NCBI GenBank assembly: GCA_016296505.1
Contig: JAEDJD010000001.1
Location: 62,001 to 126,000, forward strand
Direction: 5' to 3'
Source of the DNA: Oscillospiraceae bacterium
GTDB lineage: Bacteria > Bacillota > Clostridia > Oscillospirales > Ruminococcaceae
DNA: 64,000 nt
Positions 9,166 through 17,570 of the stretch are shown here, one piece after another (the first letter of the stretch is position 1; every line of letters starts with the position of its first letter). Below the pieces are notes generated by a model. The model ran no database searches and had not been told where the DNA came from. It saw nothing but the letters and a program-made list of their open reading frames with translations. The position numbers and the translations under genes are program-made.

Positions 9166-11511
9166 ATGTTTGATGCAGAAAAATACATTGCGGAATATCA
9201 AGAACTTGAGCATGGCGTGCCGCGTTTGCGTGCAATTAAAAAGGCCATTCAGGCGGCTGACGAAGCAGGAAGCGATGAATGGAGCTTTCAATTTCGGAAA
9301 ATAGCCTTGAGAGAATCGACCTTTGAGAGCGATGATGTGGATGCTATGATATTGTTTCCCGAAATGGCAGCGCTCTACGACCGGAGTGAAGAATTGCAGG
9401 AGGATGACGAGAATTTTCATGGGCTGATGTGGAGCTATAAGTATATCATTGCCAACGCCCTATGCTTTCATCATATATCGCTGCAACAGATCGAATTTTT
9501 AATGGCGGATTTCAAAAAGCGGTTGGAAGCAGCCGGACGTTCTCTGCGTACCTATTACTATATTCGGGAAATCAATTCCAGACATATCGGTAATTTGCTG
9601 CCTGCCGAAGAATATGGCAAATACCGCGAATATCCGACGGACGATCTCAAGGACTGCAACGCCTGTGAAGTCTCACACGATGTTCGCATGGCGCTGATTT
9701 TTGATCAGCCGGAGAAGGCAAAGCAATATAGCAAGCAAATTTTTTCCGGAGAAATGCAATGCACCGAGGTGCCGGAAACTACTTATGACGAATGGATTGC
9801 TTACGATATCCGAAAACAGGATTTTGGTGACGCGCGAAAGCTGGCAAAGCGGCAGTATCCGATGATACGAAACCGTATGGAGATGCTGTGTGAAATTGGT
9901 ACGCTGCTGCATCTCTATGGTATCATAGACCGTCAGATCGGTACGACAATCTTCCGGCATGAGCTGCGCAATTATCTGAGCTGCCGGAATCATTGGGAGC
10001 GTTTGCATTTTTCGATGGGCGCATATCGTCTGTTCGATCATATGCAGATGGAATCCTTCAGCATGATATTGCCGCAAGAATTTCCGCTTTGGAATTCAGA
10101 GCATCGTTATGAAACAAAAAAACTTCGCGATTATTTCTATGGTGAAGCAAAATCGCTCGCTGAAAAATTCGACGCGCGTAACGGCAATACAAAGCTGATG
10201 GACGCCTTGAATGCAAAAGATCCTGCTTATGACGAGAATGCGGCAGATTTTATTCACGGTGATACGGAACAGACGCCGTCCGTAATCGGCGCGGTCTGTT
10301 CGACGCTGCCGGATGAGCTGTCGCTTGACAGTGTGGCGAGAACGCTTGAAAATGATGGCAGATTTACTGTCGTCCTCTCAAAAACGGAGCCGGAACAGGC
10401 GTTGCTTGCATTCCAGATTGCAGAGAACGGAACCGATGAGATTTATCAGGTTATGCTTGTATGTCAGCCGGTGCCGCCGGTTACAGATTTCCGTCCGGCT
10501 AGCCCGATTTCAGATGATTTGGCAGAGACGGTCGAGCAAGCCGAGGGCGTTGTCATGTGCATTATGCCGTTTGAGGAAAAGCAGCCCGATCTGGCTCTGC
10601 ATTTCCAGTTGAAACTGATGAATCTGCTGTGTCCGGGCGCAGTTGCATTCTTTGACTATTCGCGCCGGAAACTGCTGCCGGCAGGCTGGGTGGCATTGGC
10701 GGCGCACAGCGATGTTCCGCCTCTTGTGGATTATCTCTATAATTTGCAGCTTCACGGCGGACCGGATTCCGATTTTCTCTGGATACGGACAGAGGGATTG
10801 CGTTGCTGCGGCATTCGTGATATTGAAATTCTGGACGCCACGAAGCAGAATTATCCGCGGTATTGTGATATGCTTTGTTTTGCCGTTGAGCGAATTTTGC
10901 TGCGCGGCGAATTGAGCGATGCGAAGGAGCCATTTTCTGTTGTGCGGAAAATGGACGGTTCATCAGTTGTGTGTACATGGGTACCGTTCTCCGAGGCGAA
11001 AGACGATTATCCGGCAGACAATGCGGGCGGCGTGACGCTCCGGATGCAGATGCTTGGCGATGAGGCTGCCGATTTAGATGATCTTGCAGTGCTGTATCTT
11101 TACGATGGGGAAGCGCAGGACGGTTCACCGCGCCGAAAGCGTCTGAACGCAATTACGGAGAAAGTATTCGATTCTTTCTGCTACGGAAGCTATATTTCGA
11201 CAACACGCAAAATCGCTGCGCTTGCTAAGGAACGGTATGGCATTTTTGCCGGACTCCTTGAAAAAGCACCGGAAAATGCTTATGTCTGCGTTTCCGTTGA
11301 AACGGACGACGATGAAGATTCGGTTTGGATCAAGGTGACGGAAGCTGCGGAGCATCAGATTACCGGTTTGCTTGCTGAGGACTGCATTGCTGGCAAGGCA
11401 GGGGATGTATATCAGGCGGCGCCGGAGCAGCTGATGGATTTCTCCGTCCGGCTCGACGAAAACCTCGTGATTCATCCGAATACGGCGTATATCGCGCTGG
11501 AGATCGAGTGA
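9166..11511 (+). CDS. Large protein of unknown function, DUF4026/DUF2314-like C-terminal half (tentative)
   Basis: 781 residues with a good RBS (GGAGGAG) and ATG 9166. The N-terminal half (about 1-360) is helical and rich in charged and aromatic residues, resembling solenoid (TPR-like) repeats. The C-terminal half (about 370-781) is alpha/beta. Its last 70 residues ('DDDEDSVWIKVTEAAEHQIT' and on) resemble DUF2314-type domains, and the overall layout recalls DUF4026 proteins; both assignments are from memory of sequence style and are tentative. No signal peptide, membrane segment or catalytic motif is visible. A terminator follows. Confidence 0.6.
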   Translation: MFDAEKYIAEYQELEHGVPRLRAIKKAIQAADEAGSDEWSFQFRKIALRESTFESDDVDAMILFPEMAALYDRSEELQEDDENFHGLMWSYKYIIANALCFHHISLQQIEFLMADFKKRLEAAGRSLRTYYYIREINSRHIGNLLPAEEYGKYREYPTDDLKDCNACEVSHDVRMALIFDQPEKAKQYSKQIFSGEMQCTEVPETTYDEWIAYDIRKQDFGDARKLAKRQYPMIRNRMEMLCEIGTLLHLYGIIDRQIGTTIFRHELRNYLSCRNHWERLHFSMGAYRLFDHMQMESFSMILPQEFPLWNSEHRYETKKLRDYFYGEAKSLAEKFDARNGNTKLMDALNAKDPAYDENAADFIHGDTEQTPSVIGAVCSTLPDELSLDSVARTLENDGRFTVVLSKTEPEQALLAFQIAENGTDEIYQVMLVCQPVPPVTDFRPASPISDDLAETVEQAEGVVMCIMPFEEKQPDLALHFQLKLMNLLCPGAVAFFDYSRRKLLPAGWVALAAHSDVPPLVDYLYNLQLHGGPDSDFLWIRTEGLRCCGIRDIEILDATKQNYPRYCDMLCFAVERILLRGELSDAKEPFSVVRKMDGSSVVCTWVPFSEAKDDYPADNAGGVTLRMQMLGDEAADLDDLAVLYLYDGEAQDGSPRRKRLNAITEKVFDSFCYGSYISTTRKIAALAKERYGIFAGLLEKAPENAYVCVSVETDDDEDSVWIKVTEAAEHQITGLLAEDCIAGKAGDVYQAAPEQLMDFSVRLDENLVIHPNTAYIALEIE

Positions 11512-11526
11512 TACCGATACAAAGAG

Positions 11527-11558
11527 AACCGCGGATCGTAAGTGATCCGCGGTTTTTT
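11527..11558. terminator. Terminator between convergent genes
   Basis: Perfect 11-bp stem AACCGCGGATC / GATCCGCGGTT with a GTAAGT loop and TTTTTT on the plus strand. It ends the 8366-11511 group and abuts the stop of the convergent TM2 gene, so it may serve both strands. Confidence 0.9.
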
Positions 11559-11929
11559 CAGACATAATAGGGATTGGGCTTAAACAGCAATATGATACAG
11601 TCTATCAGCCAGCCAATGCATAATAAACCGCCGGTGAACAGATATAGTATGCCGGTTCCGATTTTTCCTTCGTAGAATTTATGGGCGCCTGCAAAGCCAA
11701 GGAACAGACACAGACAAAATGCCACCCATTTATTCTTCGGTTTGCCGCCTGCAAAACCGTTTACATTTGTATTGGAATTGACATTTGTGTTTTGAATCAC
11801 GATGTTCGGCGATTCGGCTTTCATTTGTCCTGTCTGACATCCGCAGCTTGTGCAGATGACTGCTGCCGCGGGAATCTGCGCTCCGCAACTTTGACAGAAT
11901 TTTGTGGCTTGATTCATAGTTCCATCCAT
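11558..11929 (-). CDS. Zinc-ribbon plus TM2-domain membrane protein
   Basis: 123 residues. The N-terminus holds a zinc ribbon, 'CQSCGAQI' and 'CTSCGCQ' (CxxC twice). A short Asn-rich linker follows, then a TM2 domain: two membrane helices joined by a short turn, with 'GFAGAHKFYEGKIGTGILY' and 'GWLIDCIILLF'. TM2 proteins are small membrane proteins of unknown role. The start at 11929 has GGGAGG about eight bases upstream on the minus strand. It has its own consensus promoter, flanked by two matching inverted repeats shared with the divergent XRE regulator, which suggests repression by that regulator. Confidence 0.85.
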   Translation of the reverse strand: MDGTMNQATKFCQSCGAQIPAAAVICTSCGCQTGQMKAESPNIVIQNTNVNSNTNVNGFAGGKPKNKWVAFCLCLFLGFAGAHKFYEGKIGTGILYLFTGGLLCIGWLIDCIILLFKPNPYYV

Positions 11930-11947
11930 AATTTACACCTCCCGTTT

Positions 11948-11965
11948 TAGTACCATATAGTACTA
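11948..11965. promoter_or_regulatory. Operator 1 of the TM2/XRE intergenic region
   Basis: Perfect inverted repeat TAGTAC-N6-GTACTA. It begins directly at the predicted transcription start of the minus-strand TM2 gene, a position where a bound repressor would block initiation. Confidence 0.72.
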
Positions 11966-11972
11966 TAATGAG

Positions 11973-12001
11973 ATTATAGCACAAAAATATGCTAAAGTCA
12001 A
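11973..12001 (-). promoter_or_regulatory. Promoter of the TM2-domain gene
   Basis: On the minus strand: TTGACT (11996-12001), 17-base spacer, TATAAT (11973-11978). It is bracketed by operators 1 and 2. Confidence 0.82.
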
Positions 12002-12020
12002 TAGTACCGAACAGTACTAT
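12001..12020. promoter_or_regulatory. Operator 2 of the TM2/XRE intergenic region
   Basis: Perfect inverted repeat ATAGTAC-N6-GTACTAT with the same arms and six-base spacer as operator 1, touching the -35 element of the TM2 promoter and lying 42 bases before the XRE start. Confidence 0.72.
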
Positions 12021-12061
12021 TGTATTTTTGGTTTATTTCACAAAGACTGAGGTGCATTTTT

Positions 12062-12277
12062 GTGTATTTTCAAAGGCTTCGGGATATGCGTGAGGACAGG
12101 GACATGAATCAAACTGAGATTGCGGAGTTGCTGAATACGAGTCAAACAGTATATTCGCGGTACGAACGAGGTTTTCGGACAATCCCTGTGGAACATTTGC
12201 TGATCCTTGCGGATTTTTACGGAGTATCTGTGGATTATTTGCTTGGCAGAACCAATCAGATGAAGACGCCTGAATAA
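12062..12277 (+). CDS. XRE-family HTH transcriptional regulator
   Basis: 71 residues from GTG 12062, which has AGGTG seven bases upstream; the longer frame starting with TTG 12020 has no RBS and overlaps operator 2. Almost the whole protein is one Cro/C1-type helix-turn-helix domain: 'MNQTEIAELLNTSQTVYSRY' is the helix-turn-helix core and 'LADFYGVSVDYLLGRT' the typical C-terminal part. No ligand domain is present. The divergent TM2 gene and the two operators make autoregulation and control of the TM2 gene the simplest reading. Confidence 0.85.
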   Translation: MYFQRLRDMREDRDMNQTEIAELLNTSQTVYSRYERGFRTIPVEHLLILADFYGVSVDYLLGRTNQMKTPE

Positions 12278-12322
12278 AGCAGAATAAACGAAAATCTGCC
12301 GCGGCATGGCGAGAAATTAGAC

Positions 12323-12351
12323 TTGATTTTTGTGGGGAGATATGGTATAAT
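12323..12351 (+). promoter_or_regulatory. Promoter of the carboxyltransferase operon
   Basis: TTGATT (12323-12328), 17-base spacer, TATAAT (12346-12351) with extended TGG. Its position inside the open frame upstream of 12413 shows that the protein does not start at 12323. Confidence 0.8.
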
Positions 12352-12412
12352 AATACAGTATGGATTCCAGTATGGACTGAGAACGGAACCACGAAAGGAT
12401 GCGTACGTTTCT

Positions 12413-13753
12413 ATGGATAAGATCGGAACAATAGCAAGAGAACGTCTGAGCGCGCTGTTCGATGGCGGTGTGTTTACTGAACTGGATGCGCTGCGGAACG
12501 AAAAAGATGCACCGGCTGCTGTCGTTTGTGCGCACGGCTATGTCGAAGGACAGGCTGTTTGTGCATTTGCACAGGCACCGGATGTCAATGACGGCGTTAT
12601 GGGCAAAAATACTGCCGGAAAAATCAAGCGGCTATATTCGCTCGCTGCAAAAACCGGTACGCCGCTCATCGGTATTTTTGATTCCAACGGCGTTTATGTG
12701 GACGGTACTGCCGACGCGCTGACGGCATATGGCAAGCTGATTGCCTGTGCGGCAAAGCTTTCCGGCGTTGTGCCGCAGATTTCTGTGATTGCAGGCGTTT
12801 GCGCCGGCAGCGCGGCACTGCTCGCTGCTGAGGCGGATTTCGTGCTTGCAACCGAATCCGCAGAGCTTTATTTGACACCGCCTTTTGGTACGGACGCTGC
12901 GAAGCCGGAAACTGCTGCGAAGGCAGGTATCGTTGCTGCCGTTTGTAAGGATGACGCGGATGCTGCTGAGCAGGTCAAATCTCTGCTGCGGAAACTTCCG
13001 TCAAATAATCTGGCTGGTGCGCCAATTGCAGAATTCGATGAACCGGAAGCTGCCTGCGCAAAGGATACGCTGCTGAAAGGCATTGCGGATGCAGGCTCGA
13101 TTTTGCCGCTTTACACGGCATATGGCAAATCTGTGGAGACTGCGCTTGCGACCGTTCGCGGTCAGGCAGTCGGCATCATTTCTACTTGTGGCTCCGCAGA
13201 TGCGCTGACCGCAGATGATTCTGCGAAAATGGCACGCTTTGTCCGCACCTGCGACGCTTTCTCCATTCCGGTGCTGACCGTGCTCGATACGATCGGCTTT
13301 GCTGCTGATACCGACGCTGCAAGAAACGGTTCGCTTCGTGCGATGACGCAGCTTTGCGGTGCGTATGCCGAGGCAACAACCGTCAAGATCGCATTGATCG
13401 TCGGTGAAGCTTGCGGCGCTGCATTCTCGGCAATTGCTGGCAGAGGCGCTGGCAGCGATTATGTTATGGCATGGAAAGACGCAGCGATTGCACCAATGCG
13501 TCCGGAAGCGGCGGTTGAATTCCTCTGGCATGATAAGCTCAAGGGTGCTGCCGATGTCAATGCAAAGCGCAGCGAACTCGCAAATGAATACAAGCGTACA
13601 TTGGCGTCCGCCGAAAAAGCTGCACAGATCGGTGTGATTGACACCGTGATCTCTGCCGGTGAAACCCGTCAGGCAGTTGTCGGCGCACTGGATCTGCTTG
13701 AGGGCAAGCGTGTATCCAATCTGCCGAAAAAACACAGCAATATCCCGTTCTGA
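12413..13753 (+). CDS. Carboxyl transferase domain protein (acyl-CoA carboxyltransferase-like, divergent)
   Basis: 446 residues from ATG 12413 (AAAGGA upstream, rather long spacing). Two crotonase-fold halves typical of pfam01039 are visible: an N-terminal start 'ARERLSALFDGGVFTELDA', then 'CAGSAALLAAEADFVLAT', and a C-terminal half with 'KMARFVRTCDAFSIPVLTVL' and 'LCGAYAEATTVKIALIVGEA'. Known members are about 510-520 residues and transfer carboxyl groups between biotin and an acyl-CoA. This one is about 70 residues shorter, and the Gly-rich stretch of the second half is altered ('EACGAAFSAI'). It heads an operon with a biotin carrier and an oxaloacetate-decarboxylase-alpha-like protein. The acyl substrate cannot be told. 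Confidence 0.8.
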   Translation: MDKIGTIARERLSALFDGGVFTELDALRNEKDAPAAVVCAHGYVEGQAVCAFAQAPDVNDGVMGKNTAGKIKRLYSLAAKTGTPLIGIFDSNGVYVDGTADALTAYGKLIACAAKLSGVVPQISVIAGVCAGSAALLAAEADFVLATESAELYLTPPFGTDAAKPETAAKAGIVAAVCKDDADAAEQVKSLLRKLPSNNLAGAPIAEFDEPEAACAKDTLLKGIADAGSILPLYTAYGKSVETALATVRGQAVGIISTCGSADALTADDSAKMARFVRTCDAFSIPVLTVLDTIGFAADTDAARNGSLRAMTQLCGAYAEATTVKIALIVGEACGAAFSAIAGRGAGSDYVMAWKDAAIAPMRPEAAVEFLWHDKLKGAADVNAKRSELANEYKRTLASAEKAAQIGVIDTVISAGETRQAVVGALDLLEGKRVSNLPKKHSNIPF

Positions 13754-13868
13754 TCGGCAAAGCCGGATTGTCAGAGCGCTTCTATTTCATCGTATATAAG
13801 GCAAAAACACAGAAAGCCCATCTCGCGGCTTGACGGTGTTGCCAGAAAAGAATCAGGAGGATGAACTC

Positions 13869-14264
13869 ATGAGCAAGCAGTTTCGTGTAACCGTAAATAA
13901 TAAACAGTATGATGTAGTTGTCGAGGAACTCGGCGCAGGCGCAGCGCCTGCAGCTGTATCTGCACCGGCAGCAGCGCCCGCACCGGCTGCGGCTCCGGCA
14001 CCAGCAGCAGCCCCTGCACCGGCAGCAGCCCCTGCTGTATCAGCAGCAGACGGCACGCCGGTTTCTGCACCGATGCCCGGCACCATTCTGGATGTCAAAT
14101 GCAAGGCTGGCGACAGCGTGACGAAAGGACAGGTGCTCTTTGTGCTGGAAGCAATGAAGATGGAGAACGATATCGTTGCGCCGGAGGATGGTACAATTCT
14201 CGCAGTCAATACGACCAAGGGCAGCAGCGTCAATCCGGGCGATGCACTCGCCGTACTCGGCTGA
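13869..14264 (+). CDS. Biotin carboxyl carrier protein (1.3S/gamma-like)
   Basis: 131 residues. The start at 13869 has a perfect AGGAGG eight bases upstream. A short N-terminal strand region is followed by an Ala-Pro linker (about residues 24-60) and a biotinyl domain with the acceptor Lys97 in 'EAMKMEN'. It would carry carboxyl groups between the two carboxyltransferases on either side. The Ala-Pro linker is typical of mobile biotin arms in decarboxylases and transcarboxylases. Confidence 0.93.
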   Translation: MSKQFRVTVNNKQYDVVVEELGAGAAPAAVSAPAAAPAPAAAPAPAAAPAPAAAPAVSAADGTPVSAPMPGTILDVKCKAGDSVTKGQVLFVLEAMKMENDIVAPEDGTILAVNTTKGSSVNPGDALAVLG

Positions 14265-14282
14265 TAGAAAGTGTGATCGAAT

Positions 14283-15680
14283 ATGGCGAAAATTGGAATT
14301 ACAGAAACCGTACTGCGTGACGCGCATCAGTCTCTGATTGCAACGCGCATGACCACGGATGAGATGCTCCCGATTCTGCCGGAGCTGGATAAAATCGGCT
14401 TCCGTTCCATCGAATGCTGGGGCGGCGCAACCTTCGATTCCTGTCTGCGTTTTCTCAATGAGGATCCGTGGGAAAGACTGCGTATTCTGAAAAAGAATAT
14501 GCCGAATACACCGCTGCAAATGCTGTTCCGTGGACAGAATATGCTTGGCTATCGTCACTATGCCGACGATGTAGTCGAATATTTCGTACAGAAGTCCATT
14601 GCAAACGGCATTGATGTGATCCGTATTTTTGACGCTCTGAATGATATTCGCAACCTCGAAACCGCGATCAAGGCGGCAAAGAAAGAGGGTGCGCATACAC
14701 AGGTCGCAATGAGCTTTACGACTGGCGACGTGTTTACCGATGAATACTATGTCAATTACGCAAAGCAGATTGAGAACGCAGGTGCGGATTCAATCTGTAT
14801 TAAGGATATGGCAGCGCTTCTGACGCCTTATCGTGCAGAATCGCTCGTCAAGGCGTTGAAAAAGGTCACAAAGCTGCCGATCCAGCTCCATACGCACTAT
14901 ACGTCCGGTCTGGCTTCAATGTGCCTGATGAAGGCGGCAGAGGCTGGCGTCGATGTCATCGACACCGCTATGAGTCCGCTTGCGCTCGGTACGTCTCATG
15001 CACCGACAGAATCTATGGTCGCTGCACTTGCCGGTACGGAATATGATACCGGTCTTGATCTGGTCAAGCTGAGTGAGCTTCGCCCATTCTTTATGGAACT
15101 GCGCGAAAAGTATATCAAGTCCGGTCTGCTCGATCCGAAAATGCTTGCAACCGACGCAAAGACGCTGATCTATCAGGTTCCGGGCGGAATGCTCTCAAAT
15201 CTGCTGTCTCAGCTCAAGCAGGCAGGCAAGGAGGATCAGCTTACAGCTGTTCTGGAGGAGGTTCCGCGCGTTCGTAAGGACGCAGGCTTCCCGCCGCTTG
15301 TTACGCCGACTTCGCAGATTGTCGGTACGCAGGCTGTCTTTAACATCATCGGCGGCGAACGCTATAAGATGGTCACAAAGGAATTCAGAGCGATGGTACG
15401 CGGTGAGTACGGTAAAACGCCGCTCCCGATTGATCCGGAATTCCAGAAGATGATTCTCAAGGACGCAAAGCCGATCACCTGCCGTCCGGCAGATATGCTT
15501 GAGCCGGAACTGGATAAGCTTCGTGAGGAATGCGCTGAGTGGATTACGCAGGAGGAAGATGTTCTTTCTTATGCGCAGTTCGGTCAGGTCGCAGTGAAGT
15601 TCTTTGAAAAGCGCCGCGATCAGATGTTCGGTCTGGATGGCGTTCACGGAAATTCTGAAAAACAGATTCATCCCGTATAA
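14283..15680 (+). CDS. Pyruvate/oxaloacetate carboxyltransferase subunit (OadA/PycB/5S-like)
   Basis: 465 residues. It is the metal-dependent TIM-barrel carboxyltransferase of oxaloacetate decarboxylase alpha, pyruvate carboxylase B and transcarboxylase 5S. Visible: 'ETVLRDAHQSLIATRM' at the start, 'ECWGGATFDSC', the active-site Lys region 'CIKDMAALLTPYRAE' and metal-binding 'LHTHYTSG'. The protein stops after the conserved C-terminal domain and has no biotin domain, which is encoded separately just upstream. Together the three genes match the 12S/1.3S/5S layout of methylmalonyl-CoA:pyruvate transcarboxylase. No sodium-pump beta or gamma subunit lies next to them. Confidence 0.88.
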   Translation: MAKIGITETVLRDAHQSLIATRMTTDEMLPILPELDKIGFRSIECWGGATFDSCLRFLNEDPWERLRILKKNMPNTPLQMLFRGQNMLGYRHYADDVVEYFVQKSIANGIDVIRIFDALNDIRNLETAIKAAKKEGAHTQVAMSFTTGDVFTDEYYVNYAKQIENAGADSICIKDMAALLTPYRAESLVKALKKVTKLPIQLHTHYTSGLASMCLMKAAEAGVDVIDTAMSPLALGTSHAPTESMVAALAGTEYDTGLDLVKLSELRPFFMELREKYIKSGLLDPKMLATDAKTLIYQVPGGMLSNLLSQLKQAGKEDQLTAVLEEVPRVRKDAGFPPLVTPTSQIVGTQAVFNIIGGERYKMVTKEFRAMVRGEYGKTPLPIDPEFQKMILKDAKPITCRPADMLEPELDKLREECAEWITQEEDVLSYAQFGQVAVKFFEKRRDQMFGLDGVHGNSEKQIHPV

Positions 15681-15705
15681 ATTCCTGCAATGAAAATGCT
15701 TCGGG

Positions 15706-15741
15706 TGACCGCTGACTGAGTGCGGCGGTCATTTCCTCATT
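15706..15741 (+). terminator. Possible terminator after the carboxyltransferase operon
   Basis: Stem TGACCGC / GCGGTCA with a 12-base loop followed by TTTCCTCATTTT. The stem is short and the T-tract interrupted, so it is weak. Confidence 0.5.
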
Positions 15742-15771
15742 TTATTGCGGGGGAGAAAGGAGCAATTTCAT

Positions 15772-16719
15772 TTGCCAATTTGTATTTCACCGGAATTGCC
15801 TGCATATCAGGCGCTTCTCAATGAGCATATCTTTGTCATGGACAGCGATCGTGCGGCGCATCAGGATATTCGACCGCTGCGGATTCTGGTTCTGAATATC
15901 ATGCCGAAGAAGCTCGAAACAGAATTGCAGCTTCTGCGTCTGCTCAGTAATACGCCGCTTCAGGTCGATGTATCGCTGCTGCGTATGGAGTCACATATCT
16001 CTAAAAACACCTCGCAGAGCCATTTGGATGCATTCTATACCACGTTGAATGAGATTCGCGGAAAATTTTATGACGGCATGATTATTACCGGCGCACCGGT
16101 CGAGCAGATGCCATTTGAGAAGGTTGATTACTGGAACGAAATTTGTGAACTGATGGCATGGTCGAAAACCCATGTGTTCAGTACAATGCATATTTGCTGG
16201 GGCGCACAGGCTGGACTATATTATCACTTCGGCGTGCCGAAATATCAGCTCCCGAAAAAAATGTTCGGGATATTTCCGCATCGTACAGAGGTAAAAAAAT
16301 CGCTGCTGCTGCGTGGATTCGACGATGTATTTGATGTGCCGCATTCGCGTCATACCGAAGTGCGCAGAGGCGATATAGAAAAGGTCAAGGAGCTTGTGAT
16401 CCTGACAAGCTCGGAATTGTCTGGCGTACATATTGTTGCAAACCGCAATGGCAGACAGTATTTTATCACAGGTCATTCTGAATATGACCGCAATACGCTG
16501 GCTGCGGAGTATTTTCGCGATCGGGAAAAGGGTCTGGATATTGAGATGCCGTTCAATTATTTTCCGCATAATGACCCGATGGAAATGCCGCGATTTTCGT
16601 GGCGCTGCCATGCAAATCTGATGTTTTCAAACTGGTTGAATTACTGTGTGTATCAACGGACGCCGTTTGATCTTGGTGAGTTGCCGCTTCGCAACTGGAA
16701 TTGGGAAATGGACGTCTAA
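15772..16719 (+). CDS. metA: Homoserine O-acetyltransferase (MetA family)
   Basis: 315 residues when started at TTG 15772, which has AAGGAG nine bases upstream and gives the conserved N-terminus 'MPI'. With this start the catalytic Cys falls at 142 ('HICWGAQAG'), as in characterised MetA proteins, which supports the choice. The enzyme acylates L-homoserine in methionine synthesis. Residue 111 is Glu in 'TGAPVEQ'; from published work on the family, Glu111 goes with acetyl-CoA use and Gly111 with succinyl-CoA, so acetyltransferase activity is inferred. No SAM riboswitch or T-box is seen in the short upstream gap. Confidence 0.92.
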   Translation: MPICISPELPAYQALLNEHIFVMDSDRAAHQDIRPLRILVLNIMPKKLETELQLLRLLSNTPLQVDVSLLRMESHISKNTSQSHLDAFYTTLNEIRGKFYDGMIITGAPVEQMPFEKVDYWNEICELMAWSKTHVFSTMHICWGAQAGLYYHFGVPKYQLPKKMFGIFPHRTEVKKSLLLRGFDDVFDVPHSRHTEVRRGDIEKVKELVILTSSELSGVHIVANRNGRQYFITGHSEYDRNTLAAEYFRDREKGLDIEMPFNYFPHNDPMEMPRFSWRCHANLMFSNWLNYCVYQRTPFDLGELPLRNWNWEMDV

Positions 16720-16806
16720 TCGCAGATGCGGCAGTCGATACGACTTGTGAACTGCGCGTCGTAGATTGTGGCTTGCCGCCTAGTATTATCGTAATAGGAG
16801 ATTATT

Positions 16807-17409
16807 ATGGAAGAAAACAACTTCGGACAGCAGCCGATAAACGGCTATGAGGGCGTAAATGTGACGCTGCCGCCGCAGAAACAAAGCAAAAAAGGTCTTG
16901 CGATTGCCTCTTTGATTCTCGGTATTTTGAGTATCGTTGGTCTTTGCTGCTGCTGTTTCAACGTCATCACGGCTCCGCTTGCAATTATCTTCGGTATCAT
17001 TGTGTTATGCAAGCATATGGATGGAACCGGTCTTGCGGTTACAGGTATTGTGACTGCGGTTTTGAGCTTGCTTGTGGTTGTCGGCGTGTTCTTCTCGGTT
17101 CGTGAGATTATGCCGTATTCGGAGCAGATCGCAAACGACTATATGCAACTGATTGCAGAGCAGGACAAAGTATTCCCAGCATATGAGGAAGATGGTACTT
17201 TGCCGGATTATCTGGAGAAGTATACGGAAACACCATATACCGAAATGCTCGAAAAGTACGATTTGACATTCTATGATGTGATGGACGTACTTTTGGAGCA
17301 GTATAAACTCGGCGCGCTGAAGGATGTCTATGTCGTATCTGGAATGGATTCGGAATATGACATGACAGATCAGCCGGAAGCTGAGATGGGCATTCTGCTT
17401 CCAGCATAA
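16807..17409 (+). CDS. DUF4190-like membrane protein
   Basis: 200 residues, RBS AGGAG before ATG 16807. A polar Gln/Pro-rich N-terminus (1-35) is followed by two membrane helices (about 38-65 and 75-98) separated by a short loop containing 'DGTGLAVTGIVTAVLS', the pattern of DUF4190 proteins. The first helix contains four consecutive Cys. About 100 soluble, acidic residues with Tyr repeats complete it. Role unknown; it stands alone with its own terminator. Confidence 0.75.
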   Translation: MEENNFGQQPINGYEGVNVTLPPQKQSKKGLAIASLILGILSIVGLCCCCFNVITAPLAIIFGIIVLCKHMDGTGLAVTGIVTAVLSLLVVVGVFFSVREIMPYSEQIANDYMQLIAEQDKVFPAYEEDGTLPDYLEKYTETPYTEMLEKYDLTFYDVMDVLLEQYKLGALKDVYVVSGMDSEYDMTDQPEAEMGILLPA

Positions 17410-17431
17410 CCATTGATTGCAAAATAAACGG

Positions 17432-17464
17432 ACAGCGCACAGTCAATCAACTGTGCGCTGTTTT
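17432..17464 (+). terminator. Intrinsic terminator of the DUF4190-like gene
   Basis: Perfect 11-bp stem CAGCGCACAGT / ACTGTGCGCTG with a six-base loop, then TTTT. Confidence 0.88.
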
Positions 17465-17535
17465 AATGTTAGAGCCGTATCATGATAAAAATACTTTTGG
17501 CGGATGATTGTGCAGTTGTTCGATATGATACATCA

Positions 17536-17564
17536 TTGAAAAATGCAGTCCGATACGCTATGAT
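17536..17564 (+). promoter_or_regulatory. Promoter of the candidate small RNA
   Basis: TTGAAA (17536-17541), 17-base spacer, TATGAT (17559-17564). No open frame with an RBS follows before the terminator at 17728-17767. Confidence 0.65.
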
Positions 17565-17570
17565 AAGAAT

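Noticed and set aside
15681..15771. Possible SAM riboswitch or T-box before metA
   Set aside because: The gap is only 91 bases and holds a weak terminator; no conserved riboswitch core is visible.
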